DNA of 64,000 nt from Thiomicrorhabdus indica (GCF_004293625.1 NZ_CP033040.1:806001-870000), one strand, 5' to 3'. Counted from the first letter of the stretch, positions 46,331 to 56,722 are shown. Notes: a model not told the origin generated them from the letters alone. Program-made: numbers and translations.

Positions 46331-47650
46331 TTAGGATTGAGTTGACTCATCCAGTTGAATTCGGATATAAGCCTCGTCTTTCAAACGTCTGAGCCAAACA
46401 TCAAACATTTCATTGGCTTTGCGCATGCGAACGGCTTGTATTGCTTGTTGTGATTGCAGTTGTTTATTTTGTGTTTGCAGACGTGTATCTTCCAAGAAGA
46501 CAATTAACCATCCTTGTTCATTGGCAAAAGGTCCAATTGCTTGACCAGGTTGTAGTCCTGTAACGATTTCAGCCAGTGCAGGTGGTAGTTGCCCAGCATT
46601 TAGCCAGCCTAAGTCGGAGTTGCGGTTAATTTCTTCTGGAATGTCTGCAAAGCGGTTGTTCAACGCTTTGAAGTCAGTAAGATTTTTAATAGATTGCGTG
46701 AGCGTTATTAGGCTTTGAGGCGGTTCATTGCTGGTAATGTTGTCACTTAACACCACAAACTGATGTAAATGATATTCCGTGACTTTTTGATTGGAACCAT
46801 CACTCTCACCGGCCAGTTGAATCAAGTGAAAACCACTAGGTGATTCAATGATTTGACTCGTTTCACCCACGTTTAATGTATTGGCTGCTTCACTAAAGAA
46901 AGTTGGGATTTCGCTGGGTTGCATCCAGCCTAAGTCTCCGCCTTGTAAAGCTTTGCTACCGTTTGAAAAGCGCACGGCTAATTGACTGAAGTCTTCCCCA
47001 GCGATAATACGTCTGCGCAGCGTTTGAGCTTCATCTAAAGCTGCTTGACGTTGGCTTGGGGTCGCTGATTCTGGAATAGAAATCAGAATGTGTTTTAGGT
47101 TTAATTTGGTTTGTGACAAGCTTTGTCGTGTCAGGTAATTGTTAATTTCACTTTCCGTGACTTGCGTGCGGCTAATCACTTCAGTTTCGCGAAGTTTTTG
47201 GATTGTTAGCTGTTTTTCAATCTCCGAGCGCAGCATTTTGAAGCCATTTGGTTTTTGTGCATCCATTTGTTGTTGCAGTTGTAATAGGTTTAAACCATTT
47301 TTTTGCGCAATTTTTTGCAACTGCTGGTTGATGGCTTCTTCTGTGACGCTGATGCCGGTTAGTTTGGCACGATTCAATTGCACTTTTTCTAGGATTAAAT
47401 TGTCTAGAACTTGTTGCGCTAATTCTTGAGTTGGCGGAAGTTGGATGTTCTGCGCTTGCAGTTTCATTGCCTGTTCTTGCATCTTAGCTTGCAGCTGACT
47501 TTGTAAGATAATGTCATCGTCAACCACGGCAACGACACGGTCAATAAGATTCGTTTCAGCCAATGCTTGGGTGCTGATTAGAGTGGCGCCGGAAAATGCC
47601 AACCAGCCAGTGAGAAGGGAGGCTGCAATAGGAGAATTAAATTGTTTCAT
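46331..47650 (-). CDS. surA: Periplasmic chaperone and peptidyl-prolyl isomerase SurA
   Basis: A 439-residue protein with a signal peptide ending ALAETN (about residue 32), the SurA N-terminal chaperone domain (DRVVAVVDDDIILQSQLQ; QQVLDNLILEKV), a first parvulin domain (about 180-285; LKHILISIP, GGDLGWMQPSEIPTFF) and a second parvulin-like domain (about 290-400; SDLGWLNAGQLPPAL). It escorts outer-membrane proteins, including LptD, encoded just upstream in the same operon. Confidence 0.95.
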   Translation of the reverse strand: MKQFNSPIAASLLTGWLAFSGATLISTQALAETNLIDRVVAVVDDDIILQSQLQAKMQEQAMKLQAQNIQLPPTQELAQQVLDNLILEKVQLNRAKLTGISVTEEAINQQLQKIAQKNGLNLLQLQQQMDAQKPNGFKMLRSEIEKQLTIQKLRETEVISRTQVTESEINNYLTRQSLSQTKLNLKHILISIPESATPSQRQAALDEAQTLRRRIIAGEDFSQLAVRFSNGSKALQGGDLGWMQPSEIPTFFSEAANTLNVGETSQIIESPSGFHLIQLAGESDGSNQKVTEYHLHQFVVLSDNITSNEPPQSLITLTQSIKNLTDFKALNNRFADIPEEINRNSDLGWLNAGQLPPALAEIVTGLQPGQAIGPFANEQGWLIVFLEDTRLQTQNKQLQSQQAIQAVRMRKANEMFDVWLRRLKDEAYIRIQLDESTQS

Positions 47651-47734
47651 TCACTCTGTCTCTTTTTTAATAGGAACGATGGAAATCCTTGCATGTCACA
47701 AATCATAAAGTCGTAATTAGTGTTGACGATTTCC

Positions 47735-50296
47735 TTAGTAATAAATGCGTTCCATAATTTCATTCTGGAATTTATTTGAGCTATTTTGGCTACTGAGTCC
47801 GTTGAATTCAAATAATAATTGTAATTTGGTGTCTGATAGGCCATTTTCAAACTCGCTGCGCTCAACCCCCATTTGCAGATTCCAACAACAACTTTGGTAA
47901 CGAAGCAGAAGTTGGTTGCTTTCATAAAGGTTGGTGAGCAGGTTGTATCGACTGTAAATACCTAACTGCGTACGTTCAGTAACCGGTGTATAACCGCCAA
48001 CACTCAAGTTTTCGTATTGATAGTCATCCTCACTTAAGCTGTACTGCACAAATAACGCTTGATTGGTTTGCGGTTGCCATTGCAAACGGCTGTTGGAAGC
48101 TAAGAAGCTGAAGTCATCTTTATCCAGTTTGGCGGTGTTGATCCAGTTGATGTGACCAAGATTAAAATTCGCTTTTGCAAAATATTCAGAAAAACGTTCA
48201 TTTTGAATGGTGTCCGTACCAAGTGTGACTTTACGATCTGAAAAATAACGGGTTTGTCCCAAACCGATATTTATAAGTTCTAGACCATCCTGTGCATAGA
48301 GTTTACTGCTTAAGGCGTAACTCAAATGATGCGTGTCGCCAATTCGGTCAACACCGTAAAAACGGTTGGTCATAAATAGATTATTGAAGTCTAAGCTTCG
48401 TCGGCTAGTGTCAAATAATGGGATCGCCTGCTGATTTCGATAGGGAATATAAACGTATTGCAGTTCAGGTTCTAAAGTTTGGGTATACCAATTCGTGTGA
48501 TTTGATAGAACAAGGTTTTCAGATGTAGATCCAAAAAAATCGCTGAAATGACGTTCAAACTTTAGGCTTCCATAAGCGCTGAATTCAGGAATACCAATAT
48601 TTTTATCCAACTCTGAAGTGTTTTGTGTGTGTTCAAGCTGATAAGAACGCTGATGGAATTTCGTATTCAGTTTCAAACGGCTAAAAATCGTATTGTGTTG
48701 ATAGCTCAGGGAGGGCGCAATATAACCACGGGCGCCTTCATAAGAGAGAGGCGTTATTTTTGCAAAGTCATTTTTAGCCACAAAATCGGTCGCCTTCAGA
48801 TCAATAGATGCCTTCCATTGAATGTTTTGCCAAGCTATCCAGTTCGCCCCAAGTTCAGGTCTTTTTTGGTAAAGGTTACGCTCTGTTCTCAATGGGGTGT
48901 AACTGAGTGTTTGTAAATAAGCATTAAAATTACTGGAGTTGTAGCGAAGCATTGCATTCTGACGGATTTCTGAAGCATCATCGTAGCGATCATCGAGTGG
49001 TAAATCACTATAAAAGCTTCCATCTGAAACGTCGTGCCATTGCAATTGTGATGACCAGCCTTGTCCCCAGTTTTGCGAGCTGTCTAAGTTAATTCTCCAG
49101 CGAGTGCCGTGAGGAGAGGCGTAGTCCAAAGAGCCATCGGAGGCAATCGTTGCTACTCCGTCTTTTTCGGCGAGAGAATCTCGCAAATATCCTGCCTGTA
49201 GATTGATTCGGTGCGTTTGACCATTCAGGCGAGTCAAGGCTCTAAATTCTCCATCCAGTAAAACACCTCGTTCAGTCATTGCGAGGGCTGTAAGGGTTGC
49301 ATCGTAGTTGGGTGCGAGGTTGAAGAAATAAGGCTGTTTGTAATAGGCCACCGACTGATTATTGGTAAGAGCTGAGTGAGTACCCAAACTCGGAAATAAG
49401 AGCCCAGATGCCCGATCATTCAGAGGGTAGTTAAAATATGGGGTGTAAAAAACAGGAATATCGCGGATTTTCAGCAGTGCATGTTTTCCTATGACTCGTT
49501 GTGCTTTTCGGTCAATTTTGAGCTCATCAAATTCTAAATGCCAGTCTTTATCCCCTTCACCATTAGGCAGTTCCGCAGGGCAAGTGCTTAGATCGGCATC
49601 GGTTAGAGTCAGTTGTTCTTTGCGCTGCTTAAAACGCATATTTTGTGCTTTACCGTAGGCTCGACTCGGAAAGAGTTGATATTTCGCAAAGTCAATTTCA
49701 AGCGTTTTATCGTTTTCTTGTTCGGAGTTTTGCTTTATTCGAAGTTGTTTGGCTTGAATACTTAACGATTTTTCAAACAGTGTGACGTTTCGCTTAGGAT
49801 TTGTTACCGGCCGGTCCGAGTTATTAACTATTTTGTTGGAACTCTGGTTAGGATTTTGTTCAGATAAGTCGCCCAAAAAAGCACTTTGTGCTGTTTGATC
49901 AATTCGAACATAGGGGCTAAAAATTAATAAACCCTCTTGCCAAAAACTGGTATTGCCTTGAAATTCATAAATATGCCCACCTGTTTGAGTAAATTGATTC
50001 GCTTGAATATTTAAATTCTGAGGAGATACTTGACCCAATGTCGGTGATGGTTGTCTGCCTGCAACGAATTCATTATCAGGGCTGTGCGTCAAAAAGAAAT
50101 CAAGCGGTCTTGGGGTAATCGTGTCAGGAAGGCATTCAGGCGTTGTCATCTGATTACCAAAAAAAACTTGGTACGCAGGCTGTTCGTTTAAGGGTGCTTG
50201 GTTTGCCAACACCAAATTCGGTGCTAAGCTGAGGAAAATTCCTTTGAGCAGTGCGGTTTTAGGAATTGGAATGATTGGCTGAGAGTTTATTTGCAT
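47735..50296 (-). CDS. lptD: LPS-assembly outer-membrane protein LptD
   Basis: An 853-residue protein with a signal-like N-terminus, an OstA-like domain (about 90-260) and a large C-terminal beta-barrel, marked by SGLLFPSLGTHSALTNN, the NYPLNDRASG region before it and the YQSCCWNLQMGVE cysteine pair near the end. It inserts LPS into the outer leaflet with LptE. It is a little longer than E. coli LptD (784), partly by a low-complexity stretch that includes the palindrome copy at 49806. Its divergent neighbour is amgK, as in Pseudomonas. Confidence 0.95.
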   Translation of the reverse strand: MQINSQPIIPIPKTALLKGIFLSLAPNLVLANQAPLNEQPAYQVFFGNQMTTPECLPDTITPRPLDFFLTHSPDNEFVAGRQPSPTLGQVSPQNLNIQANQFTQTGGHIYEFQGNTSFWQEGLLIFSPYVRIDQTAQSAFLGDLSEQNPNQSSNKIVNNSDRPVTNPKRNVTLFEKSLSIQAKQLRIKQNSEQENDKTLEIDFAKYQLFPSRAYGKAQNMRFKQRKEQLTLTDADLSTCPAELPNGEGDKDWHLEFDELKIDRKAQRVIGKHALLKIRDIPVFYTPYFNYPLNDRASGLLFPSLGTHSALTNNQSVAYYKQPYFFNLAPNYDATLTALAMTERGVLLDGEFRALTRLNGQTHRINLQAGYLRDSLAEKDGVATIASDGSLDYASPHGTRWRINLDSSQNWGQGWSSQLQWHDVSDGSFYSDLPLDDRYDDASEIRQNAMLRYNSSNFNAYLQTLSYTPLRTERNLYQKRPELGANWIAWQNIQWKASIDLKATDFVAKNDFAKITPLSYEGARGYIAPSLSYQHNTIFSRLKLNTKFHQRSYQLEHTQNTSELDKNIGIPEFSAYGSLKFERHFSDFFGSTSENLVLSNHTNWYTQTLEPELQYVYIPYRNQQAIPLFDTSRRSLDFNNLFMTNRFYGVDRIGDTHHLSYALSSKLYAQDGLELINIGLGQTRYFSDRKVTLGTDTIQNERFSEYFAKANFNLGHINWINTAKLDKDDFSFLASNSRLQWQPQTNQALFVQYSLSEDDYQYENLSVGGYTPVTERTQLGIYSRYNLLTNLYESNQLLLRYQSCCWNLQMGVERSEFENGLSDTKLQLLFEFNGLSSQNSSNKFQNEIMERIYY

Positions 50297-50578
50297 GAAA
50301 CGTGAATGGCCGGTATCAGGTTGTATGAGCGAGTTTAATTTTAAATTAGAGCGTTATTTTAACTGAGCACTAACAAGAGTCGAGATTAATTTCTAAAATT
50401 CGCCAGAGTACGCTTGGTTTCATCTGAAACTTTGGGGTGACTAATCCTGCAGCTGGAACAAATTTCGATTAAGATTGACGCCACTGTTCGCCTTGATGAA
50501 CAGCTTGATTTGTTCGCAAGGCGGAAACTATTATTGATTGATTTCACAAAACTCCGAGTTCATCGTAAAGGCATATTC
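50297..50578. other. Divergent lptD-amgK promoter region
   Basis: 282 bases between divergent genes. No further gene, and no clear sigma-E or other promoter that I can place. Confidence 0.35.
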
Positions 50579-51670
50579 ATGGATGCACGTTTTGAGCAAA
50601 TGCAGGCTTGGTTAAATGGCACATCGCAAACCTCAGGCATTTTACACACTTCCCGATATTTAAAAGATTCTTCGTTTACAACACCTGTTCCTGCGTCCAG
50701 TGACGCTAGCTTTCGTCGATATTTTAGAATTCATTCTAATAGTGATTCCAGCGCTGTTTCGAAATCATTTGTGGTTATGGATGCACCACCTGAGCATGAA
50801 GATTGCCGTCCTTTTATCGAAGTGTCGAATTCGCTCAATCAGATGGGGTTGTGGGTGCCGGAAGTGCTCGAACAAGATTTAGATCAGGGATTTTTGCTGT
50901 TGGGTGATTTGGGAACAGTGACCTATTTTTCTAAATTGCTGGAATTACGTGAGCAGGGTGGCAGTGAGTCCGAAGCACAAATTGATGAGATGTATATCCA
51001 AGCGCTTAAAGCCTTAGTGAATCTGCAGAAAAATGCCAAGGCGAGCCAAGCTGCTGAAAAACTGCCTCCCTACGACGCTCGTTTGCTCGATACAGAAATG
51101 AACCTGTTCACCGATTGGTTGTGTCAGGAGTATTTAGAGTTGCCACAAATGTCTTCATTACTTTGGGGTGAAACGAAATCTTTATTGAGCCACTCTGCGT
51201 TAACTCAGCCAAAAACCTATGTACATCGAGACTATCACAGTCGGAATATTATGTTTAACTCTGGCAAACCGCCAGGAATTTTAGACTTTCAAGACGCTGT
51301 GCATGGCGCTTTAACATACGATGCGGTGTCTTTACTGCGTGATTGTTATTTAGCTTGGCCGAAAGAGCAGGTTAGTGAATGGCAACAACGCTATTTTTAC
51401 GATTTGTGTGAGGTTGGAATTTGCCAAAAAAATGAATGGGCAGAATTTGCAAAATCAATGGATTTAATGGGCATTCAGCGTCACCTAAAAGCATCAGGAA
51501 TCTTTGCTCGTCTATTTCTGCGAGATGGAAAAGATGGGTATTTGCCTGACGTGCCGCAAACATTGCAATACATCGTGGATGTTGGCCAAAACTATTCAGA
51601 GTTGAATGCGTTAACAAGCTGGGTTGAAGACAAGGTTCAACCGGCATTTGCATCGTTGAAGCACTCTTGA
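50579..51670 (+). CDS. amgK: Amino-sugar (MurNAc/GlcNAc) anomeric kinase AmgK
   Basis: A 363-residue APH-fold kinase with the catalytic loop YVHRDYHSRNIMF and the metal site ILDFQDAVHG. AmgK phosphorylates MurNAc and GlcNAc at the anomeric position in the peptidoglycan recycling route that bypasses MurA; MurU, encoded next, uses the product. ATG 50579 after AAAGG is preferred over an upstream frame from 50510. The amgK-murU pair next to lptD is the known arrangement. Confidence 0.93.
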   Translation: MDARFEQMQAWLNGTSQTSGILHTSRYLKDSSFTTPVPASSDASFRRYFRIHSNSDSSAVSKSFVVMDAPPEHEDCRPFIEVSNSLNQMGLWVPEVLEQDLDQGFLLLGDLGTVTYFSKLLELREQGGSESEAQIDEMYIQALKALVNLQKNAKASQAAEKLPPYDARLLDTEMNLFTDWLCQEYLELPQMSSLLWGETKSLLSHSALTQPKTYVHRDYHSRNIMFNSGKPPGILDFQDAVHGALTYDAVSLLRDCYLAWPKEQVSEWQQRYFYDLCEVGICQKNEWAEFAKSMDLMGIQRHLKASGIFARLFLRDGKDGYLPDVPQTLQYIVDVGQNYSELNALTSWVEDKVQPAFASLKHS

Positions 51671-51681
51671 AAAGACATTGA

Positions 51682-52374
<693 letters not shown>

Positions 52375-52378
52375 ATGA

Positions 52379-52388
52379 ACCGGCCGGT
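52379..52388. repeat. ACCGGCCGGT palindrome in the RluF-like start region
   Basis: Exact copy between the murU stop and the TTG start at 52395, occupying the place where a Shine-Dalgarno would be expected. No AGGAG-like site is visible there. Confidence 0.9.
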
Positions 52389-52394
52389 ATAAAA

Positions 52395-53120
52395 TTGTCT
52401 TATCGAATTAACCATTTTTTGAGTAAATCTGGTGTTTGTTCACGTCGTGCGGCTGATCGATTGGTTCGTCAAGGCAGAGTACGGGTGAACCAACAACCTG
52501 CTCAGCTTGGTATGAAAGTCGCCGCTGAAGATGACGTTCGATTGGATGGTCACCCCGTTGTTTTAGTTGAAAACCAATATTTTTATCGACTTTATTACAA
52601 GCCCAGAGGTGTGGTCTGCACACAGAATTTAGCGGTTGATGGAAATTTGCTGACGGCAATCAAACCAATGCAAACCAGTACTTGGCCAAATTATTTTTTT
52701 GCAGTGGGGCGTTTGGATAAAGATTCTGAAGGCGCTTTGTTGCTGACCAATAACGGGACTCTTACGAATTGTTTGTTAAACGAAAATAAAACACTACCCA
52801 AACGTTATTTAGTGACAGTCACGCCTCAAGTGACGGATGAATTTTTAGAAAAAATGTCGGCAGGTGTGGAAATTCTTGATCAAGTCACTGAGCCTTGTCG
52901 TGTTTTTCGTTTGTCAGAGCAAATTATTCAAATTGAATTAACGCAAGGGTTGAATCGACAAATTCGACGCATGTGCCAAGCATTGGGTTATCAGGTTCAG
53001 CGATTGATTCGAATTGAGTTTGCAGGTTTGGGAATTAATCATTTACCGGCCGGTAACATTCGTTCACTGTGTGCGAATGAAATCGCTAAAATTGAATCAT
53101 TATCGAAAAATAAATCCTAA
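52395..53120 (+). CDS. RsuA/RluF-family pseudouridine synthase
   Basis: A 241-residue protein with an S4 RNA-binding domain (about 1-60; SKSGVCSRRAADRLV) and a synthase domain with catalytic Asp in GRLDKDSEGALLLTN, plus LNRQIRRMCQALGYQV. The overall match is closest to RluF of the RsuA group (23S rRNA), but the target cannot be fixed by reading; RsuA, RluB and RluE are alternatives. The start is TTG at 52395, with the palindrome where the ribosome-binding site should be. A second copy at 53045 reads HLPAGN. Confidence 0.88.
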   Translation: MSYRINHFLSKSGVCSRRAADRLVRQGRVRVNQQPAQLGMKVAAEDDVRLDGHPVVLVENQYFYRLYYKPRGVVCTQNLAVDGNLLTAIKPMQTSTWPNYFFAVGRLDKDSEGALLLTNNGTLTNCLLNENKTLPKRYLVTVTPQVTDEFLEKMSAGVEILDQVTEPCRVFRLSEQIIQIELTQGLNRQIRRMCQALGYQVQRLIRIEFAGLGINHLPAGNIRSLCANEIAKIESLSKNKS

Positions 53121-53166
53121 ACTCGTATTTTGTAATGAACAGTTGAACGATTTTTGAGGAGTCACT

Positions 53167-53433
53167 ATGAGCCAAAAGCATAAAGTCATTATTCAAAAAC
53201 TGTTTTCACATCCCATGCCGACTAATATTCAATGGAAAAAGTTGATGACGGCTTTGGAGCATTTCGGGATTCAGGTCGAAATTACCGCGGCCAACAAGGC
53301 GAAGTTAATCAAGGATGGACATGAAACCTTGCTGACACTTCCGCATCGCGGGCATGAATTCAATGATAAAACCGAAATCAGTCATCTAAAAACGTTTTTG
53401 GAAATGGTTTCCATAACACCTGAGACGATTTAA
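53167..53433 (+). CDS. HicA-like small protein, without a partner
   Basis: An 88-residue protein resembling HicA-fold proteins: FSHPMPTNIQWKKLMTAL, then a strand-rich core and HLKTFLEMV. Solitary HicA-like proteins of this pattern, with HPxxxNIxW, occur widely and are not proven toxins. No HicB-type antitoxin is adjacent: the next downstream gene is minC, after the inverted-repeat element. AGGAG precedes the start. Toxin function is not supported. Confidence 0.65.
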   Translation: MSQKHKVIIQKLFSHPMPTNIQWKKLMTALEHFGIQVEITAANKAKLIKDGHETLLTLPHRGHEFNDKTEISHLKTFLEMVSITPETI

Positions 53434-53470
53434 TTTAATTGATTCAGGTTTGAATTTTCAACGGTTTCTA

Positions 53471-53630
53471 GAGAGCTTTGCATGAGTTAGAGATAAGGCA
53501 TAAATTGAGAAAAAACTGAACTGAACTAGACGAAAATTGCAGGGAATAGCTGGCTATTTGCAAAATTTTTAACAACGTTCAGTACTGTTTTAGCCAATTT
53601 TGGTTATTTATCATCTCGTGCAAAGCTCTC
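53471..53630. mobile_element. MITE-like element, copy 2 (160 bp)
   Basis: Same length and about 84% identity to 10395-10554 by hand alignment, with no gaps. The left end GAGAGCTTTGCATGAG differs by one base from the complement of the right end. It is flanked directly by TTCTA on both sides (53466-53470 and 53631-53635), a likely 5-bp target duplication. It separates the HicA-like gene from minC; the minC promoter may lie in or beyond it. Confidence 0.88.
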
Positions 53631-53699
53631 TTCTAGTATTTTTTTCGAAAACTGCTTACAATTTCGGTTCATTTAAATCCTCAATAAATAAAGCATTCA

Positions 53700-54509
53700 A
53701 TGTCTCAAAAAATCATCGAACTTAAAGGTTCTATCCTCACTCTTTCCGTCTTAAAATTCTTTTCTGACGATTTTGCTCAAACGCAACAGGCTTTACGCGA
53801 AAAAGTAGATCAAGCACCGAGTTTTTTTGTTGGGATTCCGGTAGTTTTGGAGCCGCAAGTTGAACTGCAAGATCCAACTTTTTTGGCATTGATGGTTGAG
53901 TTTCTGCATCAGTTACAGATGATTCCGATTGGTGTACGAACCAAAGACGAAACCATTATTAATCAAGCGCAATATGCTGGATTGGCGGTGTTTCCACCGG
54001 AAGAAAAACGTGCTAAAGCAAAAAAAGAAGATCGTCAGCCGGAATCTTTACCGGCCGGTGACAAAGTGGTTGATATTGAAACGCAAGCGGTTGGTCATTC
54101 TGAAGTGGAATCGCAAAATTCAGAAGTGGCGAGTGCTGAAGTGGTTGAGGCTATTACGCCACCAGAACAGGTTGTGCAATCTGCCATGGTAATTAATCGT
54201 TCGATTCGTTCGGGTCAGCAGATTCACGCCCCTAATCAGGATGTCGTTATTACGGGGTCGGTAAATCCGGGGGCGGAAGTCATCGCAGATGGCAATATCA
54301 CGGTATTTGGTAAGGTATTAGGAAAGGTGATTGCTGGCGCGTCTGGCAATATGCAGGCGAAGGTATTTGCAACAGAGTTGAATCCAGAAATTGTCTGTAT
54401 CGCTGGGGTTTATCAGTTGTCAGATGATATTGATGAAAAATATAAAAAAGGTTTGGTGCAAGTAGAATTGCGACAAGAAAAGTTGGTTTTGTCTCCATTG
54501 ACGAAATAA
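53700..54509 (+). CDS. minC: Septum-site inhibitor MinC
   Basis: A 269-residue protein with the N-terminal FtsZ-antagonist domain (about 1-105; ELKGSILTLSVLKF) and the C-terminal beta-helix domain (about 165-269; RSGQQIHAPNQDVVITGSV, GNITVFGKVLGKVIAGASGN). The linker between them is Glu/Ala-rich and holds the palindrome copy at 54050. With MinD it blocks FtsZ rings away from mid-cell. Confidence 0.94.
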   Translation: MSQKIIELKGSILTLSVLKFFSDDFAQTQQALREKVDQAPSFFVGIPVVLEPQVELQDPTFLALMVEFLHQLQMIPIGVRTKDETIINQAQYAGLAVFPPEEKRAKAKKEDRQPESLPAGDKVVDIETQAVGHSEVESQNSEVASAEVVEAITPPEQVVQSAMVINRSIRSGQQIHAPNQDVVITGSVNPGAEVIADGNITVFGKVLGKVIAGASGNMQAKVFATELNPEIVCIAGVYQLSDDIDEKYKKGLVQVELRQEKLVLSPLTK

Positions 54510-54645
54510 CGCTAACGTATTGTCAATTGATCGTTTCTTGCTTAAGCGGTGAGTGAGAATTAAAAACGAAATACAAAAGACGATAATGCGGAATAATCCG
54601 CTAAAATTATCGAATAGAAATAATTGAAATTAGGAGAAGTAAAAC

Positions 54646-55455
54646 GTGTCTAGAGTGATTGTTGTCACCTCCGGGAAAGGTGGTGTTGGAAAGACGACAA
54701 CCAGTGCAAGTATTGCAGCAGGGTTGGCGCAAAAAGGATTTAAAACAGCAGTCATCGACTTTGATGTGGGTCTGCGTAATCTGGATTTGATTATGGGCTG
54801 TGAGCGACGTGTTGTGTATGACTTTGTGAACGTGGTTCAGGGTGAAGCAGCACTAAAGCAAGCGTTAATCAAAGACAAGCGTATTGAAAATCTTTACATC
54901 TTGGCGGCATCGCAAACTCGTGATAAAGATGCGTTAACCATTGAAGGTGTCGGTGCGGTTATCGAAGGCTTGAAAGAAGATGGTTTTGATTACATTATTT
55001 GTGATTCACCGGCCGGTATTGAAAAAGGTGCGCAGTTAGCACTTTACTATGCAGATGAAGCGATTGTTGTTACCAATCCAGAAGTTTCTTCTGTGCGTGA
55101 CTCAGACCGTATTTTGGGTATTTTACAAGCTAAGTCGAAAAAGTCTGAAGAGGGCGAAGCGATTGATGAATACTTAGTCTTGACTCGCTACAATCCTGAT
55201 CGTGTTGAAACGGGTGAAATGATGTCGGTTGAAGACGTGGTGGATTTGCTCAACATCAAACTTTTAGGGGTAGTCCCAGAATCGGAAGCGGTATTGAATG
55301 CTTCGAACTCGGGTGAGCCGGTGATTATGAATACGGATGCGGATGCAGCGCAAGCTTATTCAGATATTATTGAGCGTTTCTTGGGTGAAGAACGCGAGCA
55401 CCGTTTTATCACGCGTGAAAAGAAGAGTTTTTTGAAAAAATTGTTTGGGAAGTAA
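54646..55455 (+). CDS. minD: Septum-site ATPase MinD
   Basis: A 269-residue ParA/MinD ATPase with the deviant Walker A GKGGVGKTTT, Switch I/II residues (VIDFDVGLRNLD; ICDSPAGIEKGA) and the C-terminal amphipathic membrane helix (KKSFLKKLFGK). The start is GTG at 54646 after AGGAG. The palindrome copy at 55008 encodes the conserved DSPAGIE. minE follows after three bases. Confidence 0.97.
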   Translation: MSRVIVVTSGKGGVGKTTTSASIAAGLAQKGFKTAVIDFDVGLRNLDLIMGCERRVVYDFVNVVQGEAALKQALIKDKRIENLYILAASQTRDKDALTIEGVGAVIEGLKEDGFDYIICDSPAGIEKGAQLALYYADEAIVVTNPEVSSVRDSDRILGILQAKSKKSEEGEAIDEYLVLTRYNPDRVETGEMMSVEDVVDLLNIKLLGVVPESEAVLNASNSGEPVIMNTDADAAQAYSDIIERFLGEEREHRFITREKKSFLKKLFGK

Positions 55456-55458
55456 GTC

Positions 55459-55722
55459 ATGGCATTAATGGATTACTTGCTTGGCCAACGCAAGAAAAAA
55501 ACGGCCACCGCGGCACGCGATCGTTTGCATATTTTGCTCGCTCAAGAGCGCTCTGAGCGCAATGCACCGGATTATCTACCGCAGATGCGTAACGAGATTT
55601 TGGAAGTGATTTCAAAGTATGTCAATATCGACCAAGATCAACTGAAAATCTCAATTGATGAAGACAATGGAATGGAAGTATTGGAGTTGAATTTAGTGCT
55701 TCCTGATGGCGATAAAAAGTAA
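55459..55722 (+). CDS. minE: Cell division topological factor MinE
   Basis: An 87-residue protein with the MinD-binding N-terminal segment (AARDRLHILLAQERSERN) and a C-terminal dimerisation domain. It drives MinCD oscillation. It lies three bases after minD. Confidence 0.96.
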   Translation: MALMDYLLGQRKKKTATAARDRLHILLAQERSERNAPDYLPQMRNEILEVISKYVNIDQDQLKISIDEDNGMEVLELNLVLPDGDKK

Positions 55723-55746
55723 ATTGCTTCCTGTCTGATTGATTCC

Positions 55747-55771
55747 AAACCCGACGATTTAGTCGGGTTTT
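55747..55771 (+). terminator. Rho-independent terminator after minE
   Basis: AAACCCGAC pairs with GTCGGGTTT, six-base loop, short T run. Confidence 0.82.
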
Positions 55772-55805
55772 GTGTCTCTCACTATACTCGAAAAGGAGTT
55801 TGTTC

Positions 55806-56579
55806 ATGTTAATGGTTGTTTCCCCTGCAAAGTCTCTGGATGAAACCTCTCAAGTTCCAACGTCGGTGCAGACTGAATGTGCTTTTTTAAACCAAGCACA
55901 AACATTGATTAATCAGTTGCAGTCGCTTGAGCCAAATGCGATTGGAGACTTGATGTCGATTAGCGATAAGTTATCGCAACTTAATTATCAGCGTTTCCAA
56001 GATTGGCAATTGCCATTCGGTGACTCCGCCAAGCAGGCAGCTTGGCTGTTTAAAGGGGATGTGTACACAGGGTTGGATGCCTATTCACTAAATGATGAGC
56101 AAGTGAATTATTTGCAAAATCATTTCCGAATTCTGTCTGGACTTTATGGGTTGCTGAAGCCGTGTGATTTAATTTTGCCGTATCGTTTGGAAATGGGCAC
56201 AAAGTTCGCCAATGAAAAAGGCAAAAATTTATATGAATTTTGGGGCGATCAAATTACCGAATTATTGAACCAACAGTTTGCAGAATCAGGCAGTGCGACG
56301 TTGGTGAACTTGGCTTCCAATGAATATTTCAAAGCCGTAAAGCCGAAAAACTTAAAAGGTCAGGTGATTACACCGATCTTTAAAGATTGGAAAAATGGCC
56401 AATATAAAATCATCAGTTTTTACGCAAAGAAAGCGCGTGGTTTGATGGCGCGTTATGCAGCAGACAATCTTTTGGAAGAGGTTGAAGGTCTTAAGTATTT
56501 TGACTATGACGGCTATCAATTTGCCCCTGAACTTTCAAGTGAAAAGGATTGGGTCTTTACGCGTAAGTTAGAGGATTGA
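55806..56579 (+). CDS. yaaA: Peroxide stress protein YaaA
   Basis: A 257-residue protein, one shorter than E. coli YaaA. Family segments are [34 protein letters not shown] and the late [13 protein letters not shown]. YaaA limits free iron and damage during peroxide stress and has a DNA-binding fold. ATG 55806 follows AAGGAG; an earlier frame to 55770 overlaps the minE terminator. Confidence 0.95.
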   Translation: MLMVVSPAKSLDETSQVPTSVQTECAFLNQAQTLINQLQSLEPNAIGDLMSISDKLSQLNYQRFQDWQLPFGDSAKQAAWLFKGDVYTGLDAYSLNDEQVNYLQNHFRILSGLYGLLKPCDLILPYRLEMGTKFANEKGKNLYEFWGDQITELLNQQFAESGSATLVNLASNEYFKAVKPKNLKGQVITPIFKDWKNGQYKIISFYAKKARGLMARYAADNLLEEVEGLKYFDYDGYQFAPELSSEKDWVFTRKLED

Positions 56580-56722
56580 TTTTTTTAATTACTTTTTTAA
56601 TGGCATTTCAGAGTGGAATAGGTTTATGACAGCATAGGGACTTGACAAGCCATGTATAATAAACCTCTTGTTCATCATTTAGGGAAACGTTCTGTGTTCC
56701 CGAGACTTTAGGAGAATAGTTG

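Noticed and set aside
53167-53433. Complete HicAB toxin-antitoxin system
   Set aside because: No HicB-like gene on either side; the downstream neighbour is minC.
56642-56660. TTGACA followed by TATAAT upstream of sspA
   Set aside because: Only seven bases separate the hexamers, too close for a sigma-70 promoter; TATAAT alone may still be a -10.
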